A DNA stretch of 64,000 bases from Vandammella animalimorsus (GCF_002285285.1 NZ_NSJF01000004.1:248001-312000); one strand, 5' to 3'. Positions 1 through 8,759 are shown, numbered from the stretch's first letter. The notes: generated by a model from the letters alone, not told the origin. Numbers and translations are program-made.

Positions 1-1
1 T

Positions 2-946
2 GTCAGTGGGATTGGAAACGGGGGGCACAGACAGGCCTTGAGCCTGTGCCGGCACGGGGCGCACGCTGACTTCGCCGCTGCCCACTTCGAGCACCTGGCC
101 CTGGCAATCGAGCAGCAGTTCGCCGGTGGCGCTCACACCCAAGCAAGTGCCGCTGCGGCCATCGCTGAGCGCCACCTGCCGCCCGGCCAGCAAGTCCCAG
201 GCGGCAAAGGCCTGCCAGAAAGCGCCAAAGCCCTGCTGGTGGAATTGCTGCACCGCCGCCAGCAGCGCCGGCAGCAGCTGGCACAGCAGCGCCGGGCCAT
301 GCGCAATCGGGCCCAGCCCAGGCAGCCATTGCGCCACGCCCACGGGGGGCACGGCGGCCTCAGGCACAGGCGGCGCCTGCAGATTCAGGCCGATGCCGAT
401 CACGGCGTAGCGCGCGCCAGGAACAGTCGTCGCGCCAGGCGCAGCGCCGCCAGCCTGGGCGGCGGTTTCAATCAGAATGCCTGCCATCTTGCTACCCTGG
501 CCAGCGGCATCGAGCAGCCAGACGTCGTTGGGCCACTTCAAGCCCAGGCGCAGTTGTGGCGCTGGCAGCGCGCCGTTTTGGCGCGCCCAATCGCTCAAGG
601 CCGAGACCACGGCAATGCCCACGGCCAGCGACAGGCCCGACCAATCGCGCGGCGCCAACGGCAGGCCCAGGCTGAAGGTCAGCGCAGCGCCGGCCTGCGC
701 CCCATCCTGCGGGGTGTGCCAGCGCTTGCCCATGCGACCGCGCCCAGCAGTTTGCTGCCCGGCCACCAGCACGCAAGGCGTGTGTTGGCCTTGCGCAGCG
801 CGGCGCATCAATTCGGAGTTGGTGGAATCGATGCTGGGCAACCACTGCAGCTGCAGACCCGGCCAAGCGGCCTGGGCCACGTTGCGGGCATGGGCCAAGC
901 TGCGGGCGTCCCAGTCGCGCAATGCGGCGGTACTGCTCTGGCTCAT
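2..946 (-). CDS. birA: Biotin--[acetyl-CoA-carboxylase] ligase (partial, C-terminus off window)
   Basis: Activates biotin as biotinyl-AMP and transfers it to the lysine of the biotin carboxyl carrier protein of acetyl-CoA carboxylase, in the cytoplasm. Reading leftward from the ATG at 946, the protein shows the family motifs in order: STNSEL near residue 32, the biotinyl-AMP loop GRGRMGKRW, the substrate motif LKWPNDVW, KMAGILIE and GIGLN. The frame is open for 315 codons to the window edge, already full length for the family, so probably only the last few residues are missing. There is no N-terminal helix-turn-helix, so this looks like a mono-functional ligase rather than the repressor type. 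Its start overlaps the stop of the upstream SET gene as ATGA, implying translational coupling. Confidence 0.93.
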   Translation of the reverse strand, partial: MSQSSTAALRDWDARSLAHARNVAQAAWPGLQLQWLPSIDSTNSELMRRAAQGQHTPCVLVAGQQTAGRGRMGKRWHTPQDGAQAGAALTFSLGLPLAPRDWSGLSLAVGIAVVSALSDWARQNGALPAPQLRLGLKWPNDVWLLDAAGQGSKMAGILIETAAQAGGAAPGATTVPGARYAVIGIGLNLQAPPVPEAAVPPVGVAQWLPGLGPIAHGPALLCQLLPALLAAVQQFHQQGFGAFWQAFAAWDLLAGRQVALSDGRSGTCLGVSATGELLLDCQGQVLEVGSGEVSVRPVPAQAQGLSVPPVSNPTD

Positions 947-1572
947 GCGCGCCCCTCCGTGCTGCGGCGCTGGCGCTTCGGCTGCGGTTTGGCCTTGGCG
1001 CGCGCGCGGCGCGTCTTGAGCAGCGTGCCCCGGCACTGGGCGCTGCCGCACAGGCAGGCGTAGTCTTTCTTCAGCTCGGCCGTGAGCGGCTCGTCGATCT
1101 CCAGCGCGTAGTCGTAGAACAGTTCCTGCCCGGCCTCGATGGGCACGATGGCGACGATGAACACCCGGCCCTGCTCGTCCTCCTCGGTCTCGCAGTTGGG
1201 CTCGCAGGAGTGGTTGATCCAGCGCGCCGAGTTGCCCTGCACGCCGCCGTCGATGACCGGGCCTTGCTCGGTCTGGAAGTAAAAAGTGTGGCAAGGGTCG
1301 CCATCCTTGCGCGCATGGCGGCGCTGGGCTTCGCGCCAGCTGATGCGCTCGCCTTTGTATTCAAGGATGCGCTCGCCCGGCTCCAGATCGCGCAGCGCGT
1401 ACACGCCCTTGCCATGAATGCCCGAGCGGCGCACCTGAGTTTTGCGCCCGCTGTGGCGGGGCGCGTCAGCGGCCGCCTCGGCACTGGCAGCGGCTGCGGC
1501 GCCAGCACGGGCGCGGCGCGGCGCGCGGGCCTGTGGTGCATGGGGCGCTGGGCCTGGCGCGGATTGGGCCAT
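943..1572 (-). CDS. SET-domain protein (putative protein-lysine methyltransferase)
   Basis: A 209-residue protein. SET domains use S-adenosylmethionine to methylate protein lysines. Residues 1-45 are Ala/Arg-rich and low complexity. The SET fold runs from about 47 to 160, with RRSGIHGKGVYA at the start, the active-site/knot motif NHSCEPNC at 120-127 and ELFYDYALE around 150. A post-SET zinc motif CxCx4C follows at 173-180, then a basic tail. All hallmark residues are present, so activity is plausible. The frame is open further upstream to 1929, but this ATG (1572-1570) starts the domain-bearing protein and avoids overlapping the divergent topB. It is the first gene of a leftward pair with birA. 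The substrate is unknown; the neighbouring topoisomerase with its lysine-rich tail is a candidate by inference only. Confidence 0.85.
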   Translation of the reverse strand: MAQSAPGPAPHAPQARAPRRARAGAAAAASAEAAADAPRHSGRKTQVRRSGIHGKGVYALRDLEPGERILEYKGERISWREAQRRHARKDGDPCHTFYFQTEQGPVIDGGVQGNSARWINHSCEPNCETEEDEQGRVFIVAIVPIEAGQELFYDYALEIDEPLTAELKKDYACLCGSAQCRGTLLKTRRARAKAKPQPKRQRRSTEGRA

Positions 1573-1840
1573 GGTGCGTAAAAACTCTGTTACCGTATAA
1601 AAAAGATCGGGCGATGCAGCAGCATTGCCGGCTTGGCTGCCCGCCATGGGCGCTGCGCCGCAGCCATTGCCCGCCGACTCCGACGCGCGATTGTAGAGGG
1701 GCTGGGCTGGTGCCAGCCAAGGCACAGGCCCTGCCCCGCCAAGCCCTAGCTCTATGCCGCCATTGGCGCCGCACCTGAGCGCCGTGTGCGCCGTCGCCCG
1801 CCAGCCCCTTGCCGCCTGCCCACCGATCACAAGAGACCAA

Positions 1841-4801
1841 ATGTCCAAATCCCTGGTCATTGCCGAGAAACCTTCCGTCGCCCAAGACATCGTGCGCGCC
1901 CTCACCCCGGTGGCGGGCGCTTTTGCCAAGCACGAGGACTATTTCGAGAACGATCGCTACATCGTCACCAGCGCCGTGGGCCATCTGGTGGAAATCCAGG
2001 CGCCCGAGGAGTACGACGTCAAGCGCGGCAAATGGAGCTTTGCCCACCTGCCGGTGATTCCGCCGCACTTTGACCTCAAGCCGGTGGAAAAGACCAAGGC
2101 GCGCCTGAACGCCGTCACCCGCCTGGCCAAGCGCGCCGACGTGAGCGAGCTGATCAACGCCTGCGACGCGGGCCGCGAGGGCGAGCTGATCTTTCGCCTC
2201 ATCGAGCAATACGCCGGCCCCGTCAAGGGCGGGCAGCGCCAAAGCCTGGGCAAGCCGGTGCAGCGCCTGTGGCTGCAATCGATGACACCGCAGGCCATCC
2301 GCGAGGGCTTTCAGAACCTGCGCAGCGACGCGCAAATGCGCGGCCTGGCCGATGCGGCGCGCAGCCGCTCCGAGGCCGACTGGCTGGTGGGCATCAACGG
2401 CACGCGCGCCATGACGGCCTTCAACTCGCGCGATGGCGGCTTCTTCCTCACCACCGTGGGCCGGGTGCAAACGCCCACGCTGTCGCTGGTGGTCGAGCGC
2501 GAGGAGCAAATCCGCAAATTCATCAGCCGCGACTATTGGGAAATCCACGGCGACTTCGCCGCCCAGGCCGGGCACTACCTGGGCAAATGGTTCGACCCGC
2601 AATTCAAGAAAAGCGCCGACGAGCACGCCCGCGCCGACCGCCTGTGGGACGAAGCCCGCGCACGCGCCATCGCCGATGCCGTGCGCGGCCAAAACGCCAC
2701 GGTGCAGGAGCAAAGCAAGCCCACCACCCAGGCCAGCCCGCTGCTGTTTGACCTCACCAGCCTGCAACGCGAGGCCAACGGCAAGTTCGGCTTCTCGGCC
2801 AAGACCACGCTGGCGCTGGCCCAGGCCCTGTACGAGCGCCACAAGGCGCTGACCTACCCGCGTACCGACTCGCGCTACCTGCCGCAGGACTACCTGAACG
2901 TGGCGCGCGACACCTTCCAGGCGCTGGCGGGCAGTCGCCTCTCGCACCTGGCGCCGCACGCCGCGCACGCGCTGGAGCAGGGCTACGTCAAGCCCAGCCG
3001 CCGCATTTTTGACGACAGCAAGGTCAGCGACCACTTCGCCATCATCCCCACCACGCAGCCGCCCTCGGGCCTGTCCGAAGCCGAGCAGAAAATCTACGAT
3101 CTGGTGGCGCGCCGCTTCATGGCCGTGTTCTACCCCAGCGCCGAATACCTGGTGACCACCCGCATCAGCACTGTCGCTACCCCCGCGCTGCCCGAGCCGG
3201 CGCAGCACTTCAAATCCGAAGGCCGCGTGCTGGTCAACCCCGGCTGGCTGGCCATCTACGGTAAAGAGGCCGACAGCGAGCTGGGCGCAGAAGGCAAAAA
3301 AGACGGCAAGGACGAAGGCAAAGGCGGCGAGAGCAAATCCCTCGTGCCCGTGCAACCGGGCGAGACCGTGCGCGCCGACGAAGCCGACATCAAAGCCCTC
3401 AAAACCAAGCCCCCCGCGCGCTACAGCGAAGCCACGCTGCTCTCGGCCATGGAAAGCGCGGGCAAGCAAGTCGAGGACGAAGAACTGCGCGCCGCCATGC
3501 AGGAAAAAGGCCTGGGCACGCCCGCCACGCGCGCGGCCATCATCGAAGGGCTGCTGACCGAGAAATACATGCTGCGCGAAGGGCGCGAGCTCATCCCCAC
3601 CGCCAAAGCCTTCCAGCTCATGACCCTGCTGCGCGGCCTGCAAGTGCAGGAGCTCTCGCGCGCCGAACTCACCGGCGATTGGGAATACAAGCTCAGCCAG
3701 ATCGAAAAAGGCGAACTCTCGCGCGCCCAATTCATGGCCGACATCGCCGCCATGACCGAGCGCATCGTCAAAAAAGCCAAGGAATACGACCGCGACACCA
3801 TCCCCGGCGACTACGCCACCCTCAGCGCGCCCTGCCCACACTGCGGCGGCGTGGTCAAGGAAAACTACCGCCGCTTCGCCTGCACCGGCGCAGGTGGGCA
3901 GGGCGAAGGCTGCGGCTTCTCCTTTGGCAAATCGCCCGGCGGGCGCACCTTCGAGCTGGCCGAAGCCGAGCAACTGCTGCGCGAGCGCCGCATCGGCCCG
4001 CTGGAGGGCTTTCGCTCCAAGGCGGGCTGGCCCTTCACCGCCGAACTGGCCCTGGTGCCCGACACCGAGCGCAACACCCTCAAGCTGGAATTCGACTTCG
4101 GCAACGACGCCCAGGACGAAGCCGACGGCGAACTGGCCGACTTCAGCGGCCAGCAGCCCCTGGGCCCCTCCCCCGCCGACGCAGGCCAAGTCTATGAATG
4201 GGGCAACCAATACGTCAGCGAACTGGCCGTGCCCACGGCGCAAAACCCAAAGCCCAGCAGCCGCTTCAAAGTCGGCAAGATCATCCTGCAACAGCCCATC
4301 GAGCCCGAGCAAATGCGCAAGCTGCTGCATGAAGGCCAAACCGACGTGCTGGACAAATTCATCTCCAACCGCACGCGCCGCCCCTTCAAAGCCCGCCTGG
4401 TGTGGGACGGGGCCGCCGGCAAAGTCGGCTTCGCCTTCGAGCCGCGCGAAGGCGGCAAAGGCGGCGGCGCAGCGGCCAAAACGGGCTTAAGAGCCGCCGC
4501 GAAAACCGCGACCAAGGCCGCTGCAGCAAAAACCACGGCGAAAAAAGCGGCCACCAAAACCCCGCGCAAAACCGCCGCAGGCAAGCCCCCCAGCCCCGCC
4601 CTGGCCGCCCTCATCGGCCCCGAGCCCGTCTCCCGCCCCGAGGCGCTGAAAAAACTCTGGGACTACATCAAGGCCCACAACCTGCAAGACCCGCAGGACA
4701 AGCGCACCATCGTCGCCGACGACAAACTGCGCGCCGTGCTCGGCCAGGACCGCATCGGCATGTTCGAGCTCACCGGCAAGCTGGGGCCGCATCTGGGCTG
4801 A
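1841..4801 (+). CDS. topB: DNA topoisomerase III with H1-like tail and C-terminal SWIB domain
   Basis: Type IA topoisomerase of 986 residues that relaxes and decatenates DNA through a transient 5'-phosphotyrosine link. Visible parts: an N-terminal TOPRIM domain (KSLVIAEKPSVAQ; DACDAGREGE with D109 near residues 108-116), the catalytic tyrosine Y339 in LTYPRTDSR, and a zinc-finger-like region from residue 665 (CPHC, then two more Cys). Residues about 883-915 are an Ala/Lys/Thr-rich, histone-H1-like stretch of AAAK/TAKKA repeats. Residues about 918-986 form a SWIB/MDM2-type domain (ALKKLWDYIKAHNLQD, then KLRAVLGQDRIGMFELTGKLGPHL). Ordinary TopB proteins are about 650 residues, so the last 320 are extra. 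The ATG at 1841 gives the canonical N-terminus; the gene diverges from the SET gene with a 268-bp gap. Confidence 0.95.
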   Translation: MSKSLVIAEKPSVAQDIVRALTPVAGAFAKHEDYFENDRYIVTSAVGHLVEIQAPEEYDVKRGKWSFAHLPVIPPHFDLKPVEKTKARLNAVTRLAKRADVSELINACDAGREGELIFRLIEQYAGPVKGGQRQSLGKPVQRLWLQSMTPQAIREGFQNLRSDAQMRGLADAARSRSEADWLVGINGTRAMTAFNSRDGGFFLTTVGRVQTPTLSLVVEREEQIRKFISRDYWEIHGDFAAQAGHYLGKWFDPQFKKSADEHARADRLWDEARARAIADAVRGQNATVQEQSKPTTQASPLLFDLTSLQREANGKFGFSAKTTLALAQALYERHKALTYPRTDSRYLPQDYLNVARDTFQALAGSRLSHLAPHAAHALEQGYVKPSRRIFDDSKVSDHFAIIPTTQPPSGLSEAEQKIYDLVARRFMAVFYPSAEYLVTTRISTVATPALPEPAQHFKSEGRVLVNPGWLAIYGKEADSELGAEGKKDGKDEGKGGESKSLVPVQPGETVRADEADIKALKTKPPARYSEATLLSAMESAGKQVEDEELRAAMQEKGLGTPATRAAIIEGLLTEKYMLREGRELIPTAKAFQLMTLLRGLQVQELSRAELTGDWEYKLSQIEKGELSRAQFMADIAAMTERIVKKAKEYDRDTIPGDYATLSAPCPHCGGVVKENYRRFACTGAGGQGEGCGFSFGKSPGGRTFELAEAEQLLRERRIGPLEGFRSKAGWPFTAELALVPDTERNTLKLEFDFGNDAQDEADGELADFSGQQPLGPSPADAGQVYEWGNQYVSELAVPTAQNPKPSSRFKVGKIILQQPIEPEQMRKLLHEGQTDVLDKFISNRTRRPFKARLVWDGAAGKVGFAFEPREGGKGGGAAAKTGLRAAAKTATKAAAAKTTAKKAATKTPRKTAAGKPPSPALAALIGPEPVSRPEALKKLWDYIKAHNLQDPQDKRTIVADDKLRAVLGQDRIGMFELTGKLGPHLG

Positions 4802-4979
4802 GGCGCGCTGACGCCACCGCCATCAATCCGCCATGCAACGCCGCTGCCCGTGCTGTACTGCCATAGTGGGTGAGGCGGCTTCGCACAGAGGTTCTGCCAT
4901 GACGCCTATTTGCGAGCCTTGATTGGTTCGGGCCATAGACAGCCCGATGCGAAGCACGCCCAGAAATCTCAACATGCCA

Positions 4980-5960
4980 TCAGGAGTCGGCGGTAAAACC
5001 GATTTTTTTGACCAGCGGCCCCCAACGTTCACTTTGAGAGCGTTGGGACTGCGCCATTTCCTCTGGGGATGAGGGCGTAGGCAACAAGCCCATGCCAGCC
5101 AGTGACTCCACAACGCTGGCACTTTGCAACGCTTGACGCAATGCCTGATTTGCGGACTGGATCAAACGCGCGGGGGTATTGGCCGGGGCGTAAAAGCCAA
5201 ACCACTCTTCGCTGACCAATGTGGGAAACCCTTGCTCGGCAAACGTGGGGACCTCAGGCGCGAATACGCTGCGCTGTGTGCCAGAGGTGGCCAGCAAACG
5301 CAGCTTGCCTGCCTTGTAGTTGGGCAGCAAATCACCAGTGGTGGTGAACATGACGGGGATTTGCCCTGCCACGACATCCGCAATGCCAGGCACTGCACCA
5401 CGATAGGGCAACTGCACCAGGGGCAGATTGTTTTCCAGCCCCAGCAAGGCGCCCAGAAAGTGTGATGTGGAACCGGCTGCAGGCGAGCCGTAGCTGTTGT
5501 GTTGCGGATTGGCGCGTACCCAAGCCAAATAATCCGCAACGGTTTTAACACTCTGGGGCACCAATGGCCCCACTGCCATAGCTTGCGTAGTGGTAGCGGC
5601 AATTCCTACAGGGCTGAAATCGGCCACGGGGTCATATCCCAGTTTCTTATAGACAAAGGGGAAGATGACCATGCACGAATAGGGTGTGCATAACAGGGTC
5701 TGCCCATCCGGAGGCGCATTTTTGACGTTGACACAGGCAATTTGCCCGCTGGCACCGGAGCGGTTATCCACAATGGCCGTTTCGGCAAAGTCACCGCCCA
5801 TGCGCTCGGCAATACGGCGGCCAACCAAATCAGTGGTGCCGCCTGGTGCAAAACCCACTACCACTTTGACGGTCTTGAGCTTTTGCGCCCAGGCTAAAGG
5901 CGTGAGCGGCAAAAAAGCGGCAGCGGCGCTGGCGGCCAGCAGGCGGCGACGTGTGTGCAT
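4980..5960 (-). CDS. Bug-family (TctC-like) tripartite tricarboxylate receptor
   Basis: A 326-residue periplasmic substrate-binding protein of the Bug/TctC family, which is greatly expanded in Burkholderiales. The N-terminus is a signal peptide with a twin-arginine-like start (TRRRLLAASAAAAFLPL) and a cleavage site after AWA. The mature protein carries the family motifs VKVVVGFAPGGTTDLVGR, NRSGASGQIA and the GSPAAGSTSHF segment that lines the ligand pocket. No TctA or TctB membrane partners lie nearby, so it is an orphan receptor, as is usual for this family. It is the last gene of a leftward operon with an SDR enzyme, a dienelactone hydrolase and a GntR regulator, so its ligand is probably the substrate of those enzymes, perhaps an aromatic-derived carboxylate. 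Ligand not determinable from sequence. Confidence 0.9.
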   Translation of the reverse strand: MHTRRRLLAASAAAAFLPLTPLAWAQKLKTVKVVVGFAPGGTTDLVGRRIAERMGGDFAETAIVDNRSGASGQIACVNVKNAPPDGQTLLCTPYSCMVIFPFVYKKLGYDPVADFSPVGIAATTTQAMAVGPLVPQSVKTVADYLAWVRANPQHNSYGSPAAGSTSHFLGALLGLENNLPLVQLPYRGAVPGIADVVAGQIPVMFTTTGDLLPNYKAGKLRLLATSGTQRSVFAPEVPTFAEQGFPTLVSEEWFGFYAPANTPARLIQSANQALRQALQSASVVESLAGMGLLPTPSSPEEMAQSQRSQSERWGPLVKKIGFTADS

Positions 5961-6036
5961 GGCTGTCTCCTTGTTGGTTTTGGTGCGTGATGAAAGCTTA
6001 GATGGTGACGGGCGTGTGTCTTTCGCTTTGGTCGCT

Positions 6037-6789
6037 TCACGTGGCGCAATAGCCGCCGTCGACTGGCAAGGTGATGCCCGTGATGCATGCGGCCTCAGGC
6101 GATGCCAAGAAGCGCACAGCGTGGGCTACGGCTTCAGGTGGTATGGCACAGCCCAGAGGAACGCGGCTCAAATAAGTCGCCAGCGCAGTGGGCGCTTGAC
6201 GTGTGCCCTGGGTCATGTCGGTGGCGGTCAAGCCAGGGGCTACGGCGTTGACGCGCACCTTGCTCGGCCCCAGCTCCAGTGCCAAGGCTTGGGTCAGTTG
6301 TTTCAGACCACCTTTGGATGCGGTGTAAGCGGCCGAATTGCGCACTGCCACGAAAGCATGGATAGATGCCATGTTGACGATGCAGCCCTGAGTACGGCGT
6401 AACTGGGGCGCCCAGGCATGGGCGGCATAAAAGCAGCCATCCAAATTCACAGCCAGGGTGCGACGCCATTGCGTCAGCGCATCAGGCCCATCGAGTGGGC
6501 CACGCAACAAGACGCCAGCGTTGCTGACCAGCACATCGCACGGCCCCAACTCTTGTTCAGCCTGGGAAGCGACGTCCCGCAGTGCCTGTGCATTGCTGAC
6601 ATCTGCCTCGTACGCATGGACGCGCGCACCTTGCTGGCGTAGGGCCTCGCAGGCGGCACGCAAGCGCGTAGCGTCCACATCCAGAAGCGCAAGGTGCGCG
6701 CCTTCTTGCGCGAACCGCCGGGCTACGGCCAGCCCAATTCCTTGTGCTGCACCAGTGATGACGACGGCTTTGTTTTTGAACATGTTCAC
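6037..6789 (-). CDS. SDR-family NAD(P)-dependent oxidoreductase
   Basis: A 250-residue classical short-chain dehydrogenase/reductase. It has the nucleotide-binding motif TGAAQGIG near residue 12, NAG in SNAGVLL, the catalytic serine in NMASIH and the YTASK catalytic pair, with a C-terminal DGGY typical of FabG-like members. An acidic residue (LLDVD) at the end of the second strand suggests NAD rather than NADP preference. Two in-frame ATGs lie two codons apart (6789 and 6783). It sits 76 bp upstream of the Bug receptor and 30 bp downstream of the dienelactone hydrolase, in one leftward operon. The substrate is probably a hydroxy intermediate of the same catabolic route, which is an inference from position. 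Confidence 0.9.
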   Translation of the reverse strand: MNMFKNKAVVITGAAQGIGLAVARRFAQEGAHLALLDVDATRLRAACEALRQQGARVHAYEADVSNAQALRDVASQAEQELGPCDVLVSNAGVLLRGPLDGPDALTQWRRTLAVNLDGCFYAAHAWAPQLRRTQGCIVNMASIHAFVAVRNSAAYTASKGGLKQLTQALALELGPSKVRVNAVAPGLTATDMTQGTRQAPTALATYLSRVPLGCAIPPEAVAHAVRFLASPEAACITGITLPVDGGYCAT

Positions 6790-6819
6790 GTGCCGTCCTG
6801 CGTTTGCGCTGCTACGTGC

Positions 6820-7503
6820 TCAACCGCGCAAAAAATCCAACGTGCGCTGACGCGCCAGATCTGCGGCCTGGGCATCGAAATGCTCACCGTCTGGGCGTGC
6901 AAAGGCATGGTCGCAGCCTTCATACACATAAGCCGGCATATTTGCTTGCAAGGCGGCACGCTCCAGAATGGTTTGGCGCGCCGGCGGAGGAACAAAAGTG
7001 TCACGCTCGGCAATGTGCAACAGGCAGGGGGCCATGTTGATGCGTTCGGCGGGCAACAAATCCTCCAGTCCCACACCGTAATAACTGACAGTGGCGCTGA
7101 TGGGAGTTGACAAGGCCATCATCACGGCCAGCCGCCCACCCAGACAATAGCCCAGGGCTGTGACTTTATCGCCCCGGCCCTGGTCCACAAACCACTGGCG
7201 GGCCACATTCAGGTCTTTCACGGCACGCTCAGGGTCCATGCCTTGCATGAGGGCCACGCCACGCTGAAATTGCTCGGGCACGCGCGGCTCCAGCACCACG
7301 CCTGCTTCCTGCCGGGCAAACAGATCGGGACACAGAACTTCAAAGCCATCCTGCGCCCAGGCCTGGGCGGCAGCGCGCATGGCATCGTTGATGCCAAAGA
7401 TCTCTTGAATCAAGACCATCGGGGTACCTTGCCCCTGGGCGCTGGGCATATGCAACGCGGGCAACGAGAAGCCGTCGTCGGTTTGCAAGGTAATGAAATT
7501 CAT
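6820..7503 (-). CDS. Dienelactone hydrolase family protein
   Basis: A 227-residue alpha/beta hydrolase of the dienelactone hydrolase family, which opens lactones formed after ring cleavage of (chloro)catechols. The triad is visible: nucleophile C120 in GYCLGG, D168 in AERDTFVPP and H199 in CDHAF. A cysteine nucleophile is diagnostic for this family against ordinary esterases. The ATG at 7503 was chosen because it is preceded by AAAGGAAAAG at a good distance and gives the family N-terminus; an open extension of 11 codons upstream is not convincing. It lies between the GntR regulator (38 bp) and the SDR gene (30 bp), so it is the first enzyme gene of this operon. The exact lactone cannot be told. 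Confidence 0.92.
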   Translation of the reverse strand: MNFITLQTDDGFSLPALHMPSAQGQGTPMVLIQEIFGINDAMRAAAQAWAQDGFEVLCPDLFARQEAGVVLEPRVPEQFQRGVALMQGMDPERAVKDLNVARQWFVDQGRGDKVTALGYCLGGRLAVMMALSTPISATVSYYGVGLEDLLPAERINMAPCLLHIAERDTFVPPPARQTILERAALQANMPAYVYEGCDHAFARPDGEHFDAQAADLARQRTLDFLRG

Positions 7504-7541
7504 GACGCTTTTCCTTTCTGAAGGGCTGAAAAACAAAGTGC

Positions 7542-8276
7542 TCAGGTATTGCGATCGCTGCTCAACTCAATGCAAATCAAAGCTGGGTTATGCACTGAGC
7601 GTACGTACTCAATCAGGCTACCGTCCTGGGCATGCAGCCAAGCTTGCACCTGCAGGCCTGCCGCGCCGAGTGGCAAAGACAGTGTGCGGGCTTGATCGGG
7701 CTGCAACACACAAGCGCTGATGCGATGGCGGATGCTATGCACAGGCATGGCGTACACACGCTCGACCAGGCCGCACACCGAATCGACTTCGCCCTGCAGC
7801 AACGGGACAATGCCAGCGTACTTGTGATCGAGGTAAACCGTGCTGCAGGTACACGGCTCGCTACTGCCTTGCAAACGTCGCACACCCGCCACTGCCAGCC
7901 AATGCCCCGTCACACTGACAAAGCCATGCAAACCTTGGTCAGGAAGGTCTTGCAGGGTGCGCACATCGTCAATGCGCATGGCTGTTTGCCCTGCCAAGCG
8001 CAAGCTGCTACTCAACCCGTCCATGTGCTGCACGAAGCTGACCACTGGGCGTTCAGAAATGACCCGGGTACCCACTTTTTTCTGACGCTGCACCACACCG
8101 TTTTTTTCCAGGATGTGCAGCGCTTGTCGCAAGGTCATGCGGCTAATGCCCAAGGCTTTGGCCAAGTCCACCTCTTTGGGCAACACAGTGCCCACAGCCC
8201 ACTCCCCAGCCTGGATGCGTTGCAGCAAACCTTGGCTGACTTGACGATATAGGGGCTCGGAACTGGTAGCAGACAT
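7542..8276 (-). CDS. GntR-family (HutC/UTRA type) transcriptional regulator
   Basis: A 244-residue repressor-type regulator. The winged helix-turn-helix occupies about residues 5-70 (PLYRQVSQGLLQRIQ, VLPKEVDLAKALGISRMTLRQAL, KVGTRV). The rest is a UTRA ligand-binding domain. The ATG at 8276 is preferred over a TTG three codons upstream because it leaves the operators outside the gene. It heads the leftward operon of hydrolase, SDR and Bug receptor. Two copies of a 12-bp palindrome lie just upstream of the start (8287-8317), so autoregulation of the whole operon is likely. The effector is presumably an intermediate of the pathway. Confidence 0.9.
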   Translation of the reverse strand: MSATSSEPLYRQVSQGLLQRIQAGEWAVGTVLPKEVDLAKALGISRMTLRQALHILEKNGVVQRQKKVGTRVISERPVVSFVQHMDGLSSSLRLAGQTAMRIDDVRTLQDLPDQGLHGFVSVTGHWLAVAGVRRLQGSSEPCTCSTVYLDHKYAGIVPLLQGEVDSVCGLVERVYAMPVHSIRHRISACVLQPDQARTLSLPLGAAGLQVQAWLHAQDGSLIEYVRSVHNPALICIELSSDRNT

Positions 8277-8285
8277 CGCTCTCAA

Positions 8286-8317
8286 TAAGTTCGAACTTAA
8301 TTTTAAAGATCGAACTT
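8286..8317 (-). promoter_or_regulatory. Double operator in front of the GntR-family gene
   Basis: A perfect palindrome AAGTTCGAACTT (8287-8298, extending to 14 bp with the flanking T/A) is followed by AAGATCGAACTT (8306-8317), which matches at 11 of 12 positions. The copies start 19 bp apart, about two helical turns, separated by the AT-rich TTTAAA region that could hold the -10 element. The first copy ends 10 bp before the GntR start codon. This is the usual layout of an autorepressed GntR operon; the assignment to this regulator is inferred from position. Confidence 0.65.
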
Positions 8318-8685
8318 GATTGATGTGCTGGGGAAAACACTATGCAGTTCAGCAGTGCCAGCAGCGCTGGTACTGCTGTCAGAGAAAGAAGCCTGGCAGG
8401 GCAAACAACGTCCAGAGGCATAAGGACTCTGCCTCTCAATCATTCAGCTCAACTGCATGGCAGCCAATGCTTTGAGTTTGAGTCCCGAGCAGGCAACGGA
8501 TGAAAGGCCGTGAAACAACATCTCGCTCAGGATGGCACTATCGAGGGCGACCATGCATGCATGGTTACGAAATGCCCTCTCGCGCAAAAGCTTTGTAGAG
8601 AACAGCGCCCACCTCCAAGCCTGGCGCATTGGCACAGCGCCGCCAAGCCGAAATGTCCTGGGGGACGATGGGAAATATGGGGAAA
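8318..8685. other. Intergenic stretch without a recognised gene
   Basis: About 370 bp between the GntR operators and the tRNA. No convincing coding frame was found. It holds one clear hairpin: AGCAGTGCCAGC (8351-8362) pairs with GCTGGTACTGCT (8366-8377), eleven of twelve pairs plus one wobble, with a 3-nt loop and no T-run on either side. Its role is unknown. The rest shows no obvious repeat or motif. Confidence 0.5.
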
Positions 8686-8759
8686 TGGAGCGGGCGATGG
8701 GAATCGAACCCACGTCTTGAGCTTGGGAAGCTCAGGTCCTACCATTGAACGACGCCCGC
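8686..8759 (-). tRNA. tRNA-Gly (anticodon CCC)
   Basis: On the minus strand the acceptor stem GCGGGCG pairs with CGCCCGC. The D arm is GTTCAATGGTAGGAC, and the anticodon stem TGAGC/GCTCA encloses the loop TTCCCAA, giving anticodon CCC (reads GGG codons). The T arm is GTGGG-TTCGATT-CCCAT. The discriminator T and an encoded CCA complete the 3' end. The cloverleaf is intact; total 74 nt with CCA. Confidence 0.95.

Noticed and set aside
1466-4339. A 957-codon open frame antisense to topB
   Set aside because: High-GC codon bias leaves the antisense frame open; the product is low-complexity with no family motifs, and topB on the other strand is unambiguous.
8351-8377. Intrinsic terminator or riboswitch upstream of the GntR gene
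   Set aside because: The hairpin has no T-run and lies beyond the likely promoter; kept only as an unexplained hairpin.
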